DNA from: Flavobacterium sp.
GTDB taxonomy: Bacteria; Bacteroidota; Bacteroidia; Flavobacteriales; Flavobacteriaceae
Length of the DNA: 10,000 bases
Assembly: GCF_020217025.1 (NCBI RefSeq)
Contig: NZ_JAIWOF010000113.1
Location: 1-10,000 of the forward strand
Direction of reading: 5' to 3'
How positions within the stretch are numbered: the first letter of the stretch is position 1; each line of letters starts with the position of its first letter. Shown piece after piece: positions 1 through 6,480 of the stretch. Below the pieces are notes generated by a model. That model did no database searches. It was not told the DNA's origin and saw only the letters and a list, made by a program, of their open reading frames with translations. The position numbers and the translations under genes were made by a program.

Positions 1-1
1 A

Positions 2-91
2 ATCAATGAAAACGGTGAATTAGCAAAAGTAGTTTCGCCAAGAACGTTGCCTACAGATGCTGAAATCGTAAATTGGATTGAAGGAAAATAA
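2..91 (+). CDS. C-terminal end of a probable glutathione peroxidase (5' truncated by window)
   Basis: Only the last 29 codons are present, ending in TAA at 89-91. The tail reads INENGELAKVV, then SPRTLPTDAEIVNWIEGK. From memory this pattern (a 'L-I-N-E-x-G' strand, a turn ending in SPRTLPTD, then a short final helix) resembles the C-terminus of thioredoxin-fold glutathione peroxidases of Flavobacteria, which reduce peroxides with thiols. None of the catalytic residues (Cys/Sec, Gln, Trp) lie in this fragment, so the assignment rests on tail resemblance alone. Other thioredoxin-fold proteins remain possible. The gene converges on the minus-strand acetyltransferase, with 78 bp between their stop codons. 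Confidence 0.55.
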   Translation: MNENGELAKVVSPRTLPTDAEIVNWIEGK

Positions 92-95
92 TTTA

Positions 96-165
96 GTTTT
101 CAGTTTCCAGTCGCAGTTTTCAGTGTAAGGTTTTACAATTGTTACTGCGACTATGAACTGCGACT
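96..165. repeat. Short repeat cluster between convergent genes (possible two-way terminator)
   Basis: AGTCGCAGTT at 109-118 is an exact inverted copy of AACTGCGACT at 156-165, with a 37-bp spacer. ACTGCGACT also occurs at 144-152, so it is directly repeated 13 bp apart. GTTTTCAGT is repeated at 96-104 and 116-124. The block fills the gap between two converging stop codons. A folded transcript could end transcription from either side, but the long loop and the lack of a clean T-run make this uncertain. Similar CAGT/GCAGT-rich spacers are, from memory, scattered through Flavobacterium genomes, so it may be a dispersed intergenic repeat. Confidence 0.45.
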
Positions 166-169
166 AATT

Positions 170-664
170 TTAAAGCATCTTTTGCACAAAAACGGAATGC
201 AACCATCGGTTAAATTTAAAGCCTGTTTCTTTAAGAAATCCAACTTCTTCGAAACCGAACTTTTTATGAAAATCAATACTGTTGGTGTTTTCAGAATCGA
301 TAACGCCAATCATCGTGTGAAGGTTTTGTTGTTTGGCTCTTTCGATTAATTCGGTCAGTAATAATTTACCAATGCCTTTACCAATGCAATTCTTATTCGC
401 ATAAACGGAATGTTCTACTGTGAATTTATACGCTTCTCTGAAACGAAATTCACTATAATAACCGAAGCCTACGACTTCATTATTCATTTCGGCAACAATA
501 ACAGGAAAACCTTTCTGAAGTTTTTCTTCAAAAATAGCTTCTTGTGTAGTTAAAGTTCGAACGTTGTAATCGTACAAAGCAGTCGAATTCAAAATAGCAT
601 CGTTAATGATGTCTAAAATGGCTGGGCAATCTGTTATTTGATAGTCTCTAATTTTTATCTCCAT
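170..664 (-). CDS. GNAT-family N-acetyltransferase (phosphinothricin acetyltransferase-like)
   Basis: The product is 164 residues, a normal length for a single-domain GNAT enzyme that transfers acetyl from acetyl-CoA to an amine. The start IRDYQITDCPAILDIIND and the following 'TALYDY' segment resemble the phosphinothricin/methionine-sulfoximine acetyltransferase (Pat/YwnH) group. The acetyl-CoA pyrophosphate loop is visible as CIGKGIGK (about residues 93-100), followed by the helix LLLTELIERAKQQ. The C-terminal motif NTNSIDFHKKFGFEEVG (127-143) is the usual 'N-x-x-S-x-x-x-x-x-K-x-G-F' of the fold. The frame can be extended to a TTG at 670, but the ATG at 664 is preferred. The gene diverges from menD. 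The real substrate cannot be told from the sequence. Confidence 0.88.
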   Translation of the reverse strand: MEIKIRDYQITDCPAILDIINDAILNSTALYDYNVRTLTTQEAIFEEKLQKGFPVIVAEMNNEVVGFGYYSEFRFREAYKFTVEHSVYANKNCIGKGIGKLLLTELIERAKQQNLHTMIGVIDSENTNSIDFHKKFGFEEVGFLKETGFKFNRWLHSVFVQKML

Positions 665-712
665 TTGCAAAGAAATTACGTAGTAAAAGTACTAAAAACC
701 TTTTCAACTTCG

Positions 713-720
713 TAACTTTG
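713..720 (+). promoter_or_regulatory. Candidate -7 promoter element of menD
   Basis: TAACTTTG matches the Bacteroidetes -7 consensus TAnnTTTG at every fixed position and lies 21 bp before the menD ATG. No good TTG -33 element is seen at the usual distance upstream, so this is a moderate call. Confidence 0.45.
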
Positions 721-741
721 TAGTTCAGTTATTTTTTAAAA

Positions 742-2394
742 ATGATGTATCCAAAAATTCCTTTAGCGCAAAGCATTATCGAAATTTGCCAACAAAAAGG
801 AGTCCAACATATCGTAATTTCACCAGGTTCGCGCAATGCTCCATTGACTATTGGATTTACAAATAATCCATATTTCAAATGTTACAGTATTGCTGACGAA
901 CGTTGTGCTGCATTTTTTGCTTTGGGAATTGCCCAACAAATTCAAAAACCCGTTGTTGTGGTTTGTACTTCGGGTTCGGCTCTACTGAATTATTATCCTG
1001 CAATAGCTGAGGCTTTTTACAGCCAAATTCCGTTGATAGTTATTTCAGCCGATAGACCACAAAATAAAATTGATATTGGTGACGGACAAACCATTCGTCA
1101 GGAAAATGTTTTTGCGAATCACAGTTTGTATAATGCAAATTTGCAAGAAAATGTATCAACTGAAAACGACAATCACATTCAAATGGCTTTGCATGTTGCG
1201 ATTACCCAAAGAGGGCCAGTTCATATCAATGCACCTTTTGAAGAACCTTTGTATGAAACGGTTTCCGAATTACAAGTGCATCCTGAAATTGTTGATTTTA
1301 ATAAAGAAGAAAAGCATTTTTCACTAGGAAATTCAACGGTTGAAACTTGGAACAAAGCGACTAAGAAATTGGTTTTAGTAGGGGAGTTGTTTCCAAATTC
1401 AGTAGAGCAAAAATATTTGGATATTTTAGCGAATGACCCAAGTGTTGTAGTTTTAACCGAAAAAACATCGAATTTACATCATCCAACTTTCATCGACCAA
1501 ATTGATACGTTGATTACACCTTTCACGGATGAAGATTTCAAAGCGTTTCAACCTGAAATTTTGTTGACTTTTGGTGGAATGGTGGTTTCGAAACGTATTA
1601 AAGCGTTTTTGCGAAAATACAAACCATCGCATCATTGGCATGTAGACGATTTACGTGCGTATGATACGTTTGGAGCACTTACGAATCATTTTGAAACTAA
1701 AATCAATACCTTTTTGAGTCAGTTATTGAATGAAAATACGATTGAGAGTTCATATAAATCTAGCATTTCCAACATTTGGAAAGATAGGGTAGTAAAACAC
1801 CAAGAATACACATCAAAAATTCCGTTTTCGGATTTTAAAGTGTTTGATTTTATTTGCCATAATCTGCCAAAGAACTACCAATTGCAAGTTAGCAATAGTT
1901 CGGCGATACGCTATTTACAATTGTTTGATTTAGATAAAAGCGTGCAAGTTTTTTGTAATCGCGGGACAAGTGGAATTGATGGAAGCACTTCTACGGCAAT
2001 AGGAGCAGCCTCAGCGTCTTATTTACCAACGATGTTGATTACAGGCGATATTAGCTTTTTATACGACAGTAACGCTTTGTGGAACAATTACATTCCAAAA
2101 AACTTCAAGATTATTTTATTAAACAATAGTGGTGGCGGTATTTTTAGAATTTTACCAGGACATCAAGAAACGGAAACATTTAACACGTATTTTGAAACTT
2201 CTCATCAGTTAAACGCCTCACATTTAGCTAAAATGTATAGACTAGATTATTTTGAAGCGAATAATGAAGCTACTTTACAACAACAATATGCTAAATTCTT
2301 AAGCCAAAACGAAAAACCAAGTATTTTAGAAGTGTTCACTCCAGAAAAAGAAAATAATGGAATTTTGTTAGAGTTTTTTAAAAGGTTGAAGTAA
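742..2394 (+). CDS. menD: SEPHCHC synthase (2-succinyl-5-enolpyruvyl-6-hydroxy-3-cyclohexene-1-carboxylate synthase)
   Basis: This thiamine-diphosphate enzyme joins isochorismate and 2-oxoglutarate with loss of CO2 in menaquinone synthesis. The 550-residue length is typical. Family marks are ISPGSRN (26-32), DERCAAFFALG with the probable cofactor-activating Glu53, TSGSALLNYYPAIAEAF (76-92), SADRP (102-106) and GQTIRQ (115-120). The C-terminal half has NRGTSGIDGSTSTAIG (406-421) and the Mg/ThDP-binding stretch from GDISFLYDSNAL (435-446) to NNSGGG (461-466). Two ATGs stand in tandem at 742 and 745; either could be the start. Menaquinone would feed the respiratory chain that supplies electrons to the nitrite and NO reductases downstream, but the 700-bp gap and separate control region show menD is not in that operon. 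Confidence 0.97.
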   Translation: MMYPKIPLAQSIIEICQQKGVQHIVISPGSRNAPLTIGFTNNPYFKCYSIADERCAAFFALGIAQQIQKPVVVVCTSGSALLNYYPAIAEAFYSQIPLIVISADRPQNKIDIGDGQTIRQENVFANHSLYNANLQENVSTENDNHIQMALHVAITQRGPVHINAPFEEPLYETVSELQVHPEIVDFNKEEKHFSLGNSTVETWNKATKKLVLVGELFPNSVEQKYLDILANDPSVVVLTEKTSNLHHPTFIDQIDTLITPFTDEDFKAFQPEILLTFGGMVVSKRIKAFLRKYKPSHHWHVDDLRAYDTFGALTNHFETKINTFLSQLLNENTIESSYKSSISNIWKDRVVKHQEYTSKIPFSDFKVFDFICHNLPKNYQLQVSNSSAIRYLQLFDLDKSVQVFCNRGTSGIDGSTSTAIGAASASYLPTMLITGDISFLYDSNALWNNYIPKNFKIILLNNSGGGIFRILPGHQETETFNTYFETSHQLNASHLAKMYRLDYFEANNEATLQQQYAKFLSQNEKPSILEVFTPEKENNGILLEFFKRLK

Positions 2395-2401
2395 TTTTCG
2401 T

Positions 2402-2473
2402 TTATATTTTTCCTTTATATTTTGAATCAAAATCAATCATCCATTCGATGCCGTATTTGTCTAAAAAAAGCAC
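2402..2473 (-). pseudogene. Relic of a VOC/glyoxalase (PhnB-like) gene C-terminus
   Basis: On the minus strand a short open stretch reads VLFLDKYGIEWMIDFDSKYK and ends in GKI and a TAA stop, with an in-frame TAA directly upstream (2474-2476). The 'DKYGIEWMI' pattern is, from memory, the typical final strand of PhnB-like VOC (vicinal oxygen chelate) proteins. Only about 23 codons survive and nothing like the rest of such a protein could be found upstream in any frame, so this is a gene remnant, not a working gene. It lies 7 bp past the menD stop. Confidence 0.6.
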
Positions 2474-2990
2474 TTAAATATTAATGATAATCACTATTAA
2501 TAATTGGATATTTTAATTAAGTATAGCCAAAAATGATTTCATTTTATATACTATAACAGCTAATAGTGCAAAATTGATTTCCGTATCAAAAGTAAATTAT
2601 GAAGTATAAGTTATATCTGAATATAAATTTTGAGTGCCAACTAAATAATTAACTTAAATGATAAAACCTATAAAATATTTATTTTAAAGAGTTTTTTGTG
2701 GAGTAGAGTAGAGACAAAATGAATTTTTTAAAGAAAATTTGAGAAAGTTGCTTTTGGAATTTTTAAATAGAAACTTATGCTGGTTATGAATCATTTTCTT
2801 TGTTGTTTATTTTATCTAAGTCACATTAGTTAAATATAATTTATATTAGCATTACATTCTTCTCTTCTTTTTAATAACTAATATTATTAAGTTAATTTCT
2901 TTAAAAATAAATTAATCTAGAATTTTAGAACTCATTTTCATTTTTTTCTTTAAACTTAATTTTATTTTCATTTTTTTAACTTTTTTTCGA
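2474..2990. other. Very AT-rich non-coding spacer upstream of nirK
   Basis: No credible coding region or RNA gene is visible here; stops are frequent in all frames. A 7-bp inverted repeat TATTAAT/ATTAATA (2479-2485, 2496-2502) lies near the relic but is expected by chance at this base composition. Toward nirK, the 14-bp word ATTTTCATTTTTTT is repeated exactly at 2934-2947 and 2964-2977. Three T7 runs (2941-2947, 2971-2977, 2981-2987) start 30 and 10 bp apart, roughly in phase with the helix, which would favour a bend just before the nirK activator box. Confidence 0.6.
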
Positions 2991-2993
2991 AAC

Positions 2994-3037
2994 ATGATTT
3001 TTATCATATTAAAGGATGTTTTTGTCCTTTAATTTTG
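2994..3037 (+). promoter_or_regulatory. nirK promoter: FNR-type box plus -7 element
   Basis: ATGAT-TTTT-ATCAT (2994-3007) is a perfect palindrome with the N4 spacing of CRP/FNR-family sites (family consensus TTGAT-N4-ATCAA; the outermost base pair differs here). After 22 bp comes TAATTTTG (3030-3037), a full match to the Bacteroidetes -7 consensus TAnnTTTG. If transcription starts about 4 bp after this element (near 3041), the box is centred near -41, the classical position for an activator that contacts RNA polymerase, which would explain why no -33 TTG is needed. The leader would be about 60 nt. The same spacing recurs at ric and norC. Confidence 0.72.
3009..3032 (+). promoter_or_regulatory. 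AAAGGA-N8-TCCTTT palindrome at the nirK promoter
   Basis: TTAAAGGA (3009-3016) and TCCTTTAA (3025-3032) are perfect inverted 8-bp arms around an 8-bp centre. The site fills the gap between the FNR-type box and the -7 element and overlaps the first bases of the latter. The same palindrome with the same spacing stands before norC, and a degenerate one before ric. Its position would suit a repressor; an Rrf2/NsrR-type NO sensor is one candidate, but this is inference and no regulator gene is in the window. Confidence 0.7.
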
Positions 3038-3101
3038 ACCTATAAAATGATAGTAACGAAACTATTATTGAAACCAATATTTAAAACTAATTTTTTCTAC
3101 C

Positions 3102-4571
3102 ATGAGTAATTTTATTAAAAGAGTTCTTGTATTGTGTGTGGCTTGTGCAGCAAGTATTGCATGTAAACAGAACGGTGACTCAACAACCAACTATGCTGAT
3201 ATCTCTGTTGGTGATGAAATGATTGCAGAATTAACAGCGCCTCCATTTGTACCAAAACCTGTTGGAGATCGTCCTGCTAAAAAATTAATTGTAAACATGG
3301 AAATTAAAGAAATCGAAGGAGAAATGGCCGACGGTGTTAAATATGTTTACTGGACTTTTGGTGGTAGTGTACCAGGAAGTTTTATTAGAACTAGAGTAGG
3401 TGATGAAGTAGAATTTACTTTGAAAAATCACCCAGACAACAAATTGCCTCACAACATCGATTTACATGCCGTTACAGGTCCAGGTGGTGGAGCTGCTTCT
3501 TCTTTAGTAGCACCGGGACATGAAAAAACTTTTAATTTTAAATGTATCAATCCAGGATTATATGTGTACCACTGTGCTACAGCTCCTGTAGGGATGCACA
3601 TTGCAAACGGAATGTACGGATTAATTTTGGTAGAGCCAGAAGGTGGTTTACCTCCAGTTGATAAAGAATACTACGTAATGCAAGGTGATTTTTATACCAA
3701 AGGAAAAAATGGAGAACCAGGAATGCAACCTTTCGACATGACAAAAGCCGTTGATGAACATCCTGATTATGTAGTTTTTAATGGGAAAGTTGGTGCTTTA
3801 ACTGGTGACAAAGCGTTAACCGCTAAAGTGGGTGAAACCGTTAGAATTTACATGGGTAACGGTGGACCAAATTTAGTCTCTTCGTTCCACGTTATTGGAG
3901 AGATTTTCGACAGAGTTCATATTGAAGGTGGCGATGCAATCAATAAAAATGTTCAAACAACATTAATTCCTGCTGGTGGTTCTGCTATCGTAGAATTTAA
4001 AGTAGATGTTCCAGGAACTTTCATTTTAGTGGATCACTCCATCTTCAGAGCGTTCAACAAAGGAGCATTAGGAATGTTAAAAGTAGAAGGTGCTGAAAAT
4101 GCTAAAATTTACTCAGGTACAACACAAGAAGGTATTTATCACCCAGAAGGAGGAACTATTCAAACGATGCCAAAATCAGGTAATGGAAAAGAAGTAGTGG
4201 TAAACAAAACATTAGACCAACAAATTGCCGATGGTAAAAATATTTATGGAAGAACTTGTTTCGCTTGTCACCAATCAGAAGGTCAAGGTATTCCTGGTGC
4301 TTTCCCTCCATTAGTAAAATCTGATTTCTTAAATGCAGATCCAAACAGAGCAATCAATGCAGTACTTCATGGATTAAGTGGCGAAATTACAGTAAATGGT
4401 AAAAAATTCAATTCAGTAATGACTAGTCAAAACCTTACCGATCAAGAGATTTCAGATGTTTTAACATATGTGAATAACAGTTGGGGTAATAACAAAACCA
4501 AAGTAACTCCTGAAATGGTTAAAACACAAAGAGCAAAACCAGCTCCAAAATCAAAAGATATGCACGAATAA
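3102..4571 (+). CDS. nirK: Copper-containing nitrite reductase with fused C-terminal cytochrome c domain (lipoprotein)
   Basis: It reduces nitrite to NO. Residues 1-21 form a lipoprotein signal with lipobox SIA|C (Cys21), so the enzyme is likely membrane-anchored on the periplasmic side. Two cupredoxin domains follow (about 60-335). Type-1 copper ligands are H117, C158, H166 and M171. Type-2 ligands are H122, H157 and H312. D120 and H263 match the catalytic Asp and His of the family. A linker leads to a class-I cytochrome c domain (about 375-480) with heme site CFACH (C386, C389, H390) and probable axial Met440. The 489-residue length equals a normal NirK core plus one heme domain; such fusions are known in NirK. 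First gene of a five-gene operon, 27 bp before a near-copy of its own cytochrome domain. Confidence 0.97.
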   Translation: MSNFIKRVLVLCVACAASIACKQNGDSTTNYADISVGDEMIAELTAPPFVPKPVGDRPAKKLIVNMEIKEIEGEMADGVKYVYWTFGGSVPGSFIRTRVGDEVEFTLKNHPDNKLPHNIDLHAVTGPGGGAASSLVAPGHEKTFNFKCINPGLYVYHCATAPVGMHIANGMYGLILVEPEGGLPPVDKEYYVMQGDFYTKGKNGEPGMQPFDMTKAVDEHPDYVVFNGKVGALTGDKALTAKVGETVRIYMGNGGPNLVSSFHVIGEIFDRVHIEGGDAINKNVQTTLIPAGGSAIVEFKVDVPGTFILVDHSIFRAFNKGALGMLKVEGAENAKIYSGTTQEGIYHPEGGTIQTMPKSGNGKEVVVNKTLDQQIADGKNIYGRTCFACHQSEGQGIPGAFPPLVKSDFLNADPNRAINAVLHGLSGEITVNGKKFNSVMTSQNLTDQEISDVLTYVNNSWGNNKTKVTPEMVKTQRAKPAPKSKDMHE

Positions 4572-4598
4572 TAATCAAATAAATAGAATAAATACAAA

Positions 4599-5024
4599 AT
4601 GAAAAAAATAGTATTGAGTGCCATCGCACTTATCGTAACCGGAACTTTAATCAGTTTTAAATTACCAACAACTAAAACATCTGAAGTAGTGACATTTCAG
4701 GATGTAAATAAAGGAAAAGCAATTTTTAGTAAAACATGTATCGCATGCCATCAGGCAAACGGACAAGGAATTCCAAATGCGTTTCCTCCTTTAGCAAAAT
4801 CTGATTACCTAAATAAAGATGTTAACAGAGCCATTAAAGTGGTATTAAACGGATTAAGCGGACCTATTACTGTAAATGGCAAAAAATTCAATAGTGCGAT
4901 GACTAGTCAAGGATTAAGCGACCAACAAGTAGCGGATGTACTGACTTATGTTTACAGCAGTTGGGGAAATAACAATACCAAAGTTACTCCAGCTATGGTA
5001 AAAGCACAAAGAGGTAAAAAATAA
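4599..5024 (+). CDS. Small class-I cytochrome c, near-copy of the NirK heme domain
   Basis: A 141-residue exported cytochrome c. A hydrophobic N-terminal segment (about 4-20) serves as signal peptide or anchor; no lipobox is seen. One heme site, CIACH (C47, C50, H51), and probable axial Met101 in FNSAMTSQ. From about residue 39 to the end it aligns without gaps to the C-terminal domain of NirK: by hand count about 74 of 103 positions are identical, including GKKFNS, the MTSQ motif and the shared tail WGNN-TKVTP-MVK-QR. This points to duplication of the heme domain. The likely job is electron delivery to NirK, or possibly to NorCB. Which came first, the fused or the free copy, cannot be told here. 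Confidence 0.93.
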   Translation: MKKIVLSAIALIVTGTLISFKLPTTKTSEVVTFQDVNKGKAIFSKTCIACHQANGQGIPNAFPPLAKSDYLNKDVNRAIKVVLNGLSGPITVNGKKFNSAMTSQGLSDQQVADVLTYVYSSWGNNNTKVTPAMVKAQRGKK

Positions 5025-5064
5025 GTATAAACAATAAACAAACTGAAGAATGGAAGCTCAATTT

Positions 5065-5835
5065 ATGAAACGATTTCACTACTGCCTAATTTTATTATCT
5101 TGGGTTTCCATTTCTTTTTCTCAGGTGCCCGAAGATATGGTAACCATTGGAGCAGGGAGTTACGTTCCGTTATATGGAACAACAGATAAGAAACCAGTGA
5201 ACATCAAATCCTTTTTGTTAGATGTATATCCGGTAACGAATCAACAATATTTAGAATTTTTGAAAAAAAATCCGGCTTACCGAAAATCAAAAATCAAACG
5301 TCTTTTTGCCAATACAACTTATTTATCAGAATGGAGTGGCGATTTAAGTTTCGGACAATTAAATGCAAATGCGCCTGTAACTAACGTTTCTTGGTTTTCA
5401 GCTAAAGAATACTGCGAATGTCAAGGTAAAAGATTAGCCACTTTAGACGAATGGGAATATGTAGCCATGGCAGATGAAAAACGAAAAGACGCTCGTTCAA
5501 AAGAAGAATTCAATAAATACATCTTGAGTTGGTACGAAAAAAACAAAACCTATAACAATTCCGTAGGGAAAACATTCAAAAATTACTGGGGTGTTTACGA
5601 TATGCACGGATTGGTTTGGGAATGGACTTTTGATTTCAATAGCATTTTTTTATCAGGAGAATCCAGAAAAGATAAAGATACCGATAAAGATTTGTTCTGC
5701 GGAAGTGGTTCTGTCAATGCCTCCGATTTAATGAATTATGCCGCTTTTATGCGTTACGCTTTCAGAGGCAGTATAAAAGCAAATTATACAACAAAAAATT
5801 TAGGTTTCCGATGTGCCAAAAACATCGCTAATTGA
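5065..5835 (+). CDS. nirV: NirV-like protein, formylglycine-generating-enzyme (SUMF1/FGE) fold
   Basis: 256 residues from the ATG at 5065, which gives a clean signal peptide (KRFHYCLILLSWVSISFSQ); the upstream in-frame ATG at 5050 would add five residues before it and is less likely. The mature part has FGE-family marks: EDMVTIGAGSY (23-33), LLDVYPVTNQQYLEFL (51-66), NAPVTNVSWFSAKEYC (102-117), GKRLATLDEWEY (121-132), GLVWEWTFDF (182-191) and the end motif NLGFRC (245-250). NirV, a protein of this fold, is encoded next to nirK in several proteobacterial denitrifiers; its role is unsettled. By manual alignment both catalytic cysteines of true FGE appear replaced (M and F), so formylglycine formation is unlikely. 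A structural or maturation role for NirK is an inference from the neighbours. Confidence 0.82.
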   Translation: MKRFHYCLILLSWVSISFSQVPEDMVTIGAGSYVPLYGTTDKKPVNIKSFLLDVYPVTNQQYLEFLKKNPAYRKSKIKRLFANTTYLSEWSGDLSFGQLNANAPVTNVSWFSAKEYCECQGKRLATLDEWEYVAMADEKRKDARSKEEFNKYILSWYEKNKTYNNSVGKTFKNYWGVYDMHGLVWEWTFDFNSIFLSGESRKDKDTDKDLFCGSGSVNASDLMNYAAFMRYAFRGSIKANYTTKNLGFRCAKNIAN

Positions 5836-5858
5836 GTTTTCAATTAAAAAAAATAGTC

Positions 5859-6452
5859 ATGAAAAAGATAATTTTATTCGTAATTGCTTCCCTTTTATTA
5901 ATCGGATGTAATGCAAAAGAGGAAAAACAAGACATAAAAGATAAACCAATAACCGATTTATCAATTTACAACTTGCCTGAAAAATGGACCAATCAAGACG
6001 GAAAAGATATTGAACTAAAAGAATTAAGAGGAAAAGTTCTTGTTATGGTGATGATTTATACTTCTTGTAAATCAGCTTGTCCAAGATTAGTTGCCGATAT
6101 GCGAAATATTGAAGCTAAAATACCAGAAGAATACAAAGACAAAGTCCAATTGGTTTTAGTAAGTATTGATCCAACGGTGGATACTCCAAAACGTTTAAAA
6201 GATTTCTCTATCGAAAATAAAATGACAGGAAATCAATGGGTTTTCTTGCGTTCAAATGAAGAAAACACCAGAGAATTCGCAGCAGTTCTAGCCGTAAATT
6301 ATAAAAAAATATCTCCGATAGATTTCTCACATTCCAATATTATCAGTGTATTTAATGCAGAAGGCGAATTGGCATTCCAACAAGAAGGCTTAGGAGTTAG
6401 TTACGATAAAACGGTTTCAAAAATCAAAGAAGAAGCGGCTAAAATAGAGTAG
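5859..6452 (+). CDS. SCO1/SenC-family copper chaperone, lipoprotein
   Basis: 197 residues from the ATG at 5859; the frame also extends upstream to a TTG at 5832, overlapping the nirV stop, but the ATG gives a proper lipoprotein signal with lipobox LLIGC (Cys17). The thioredoxin-like fold carries the SCO copper site: CKSAC followed by Pro (C70, C74) and the distant His148 in DFSHSN. Other family marks are LRGKVLVMVMIYTSC (56-70) and LVSIDPTVDTP (90-100). SCO proteins deliver copper to cupredoxin-type centres such as CuA of cytochrome oxidase; SenC/SCO genes beside nirK or nosZ are thought to supply those enzymes. Here the copper enzyme in the same operon is NirK, so it is the likely client (inference). 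It lies 23 bp after nirV. Confidence 0.93.
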   Translation: MKKIILFVIASLLLIGCNAKEEKQDIKDKPITDLSIYNLPEKWTNQDGKDIELKELRGKVLVMVMIYTSCKSACPRLVADMRNIEAKIPEEYKDKVQLVLVSIDPTVDTPKRLKDFSIENKMTGNQWVFLRSNEENTREFAAVLAVNYKKISPIDFSHSNIISVFNAEGELAFQQEGLGVSYDKTVSKIKEEAAKIE

Positions 6453-6480
6453 TGGCTTCCCAATATAAATCCAATACAAC

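Noticed and set aside
1070..1327. Plus-strand open frame inside menD in another frame
   Set aside because: Overlaps clear menD coding sequence and its translation resembles nothing known; a shadow frame.
2479..2502. Inverted repeat TATTAAT/ATTAATA as a menD terminator
   Set aside because: Pure A/T arms with a 10-nt loop in very AT-rich DNA; expected by chance and not stable.
3068..3095. TTG-N17-TAATTTTT as an alternative nirK promoter
   Set aside because: It would start transcription at about the ATG and has an imperfect -7; the 2994-3037 promoter is better and shared with ric and norC.
2395..3101. Possible small gene, tRNA or riboswitch in the long spacer
   Set aside because: No frame of useful length, no tRNA-like folds and no recognised riboswitch core could be seen; only the VOC relic and the control region stand out.
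4156..4624. Two minus-strand open frames opposite the nirK 3' end
   Set aside because: Both lie antisense to the conserved cytochrome domain of nirK, with no start context or family resemblance.
5050..5064. Upstream ATG of the nirV-like gene as the start
   Set aside because: It would put five residues before a well-formed signal peptide; the ATG at 5065 is the better start, though the first cannot be excluded.
5832..5858. TTG start for the SCO gene overlapping the nirV stop
   Set aside because: The ATG at 5859 begins a typical lipoprotein signal; the nine extra residues do not fit.
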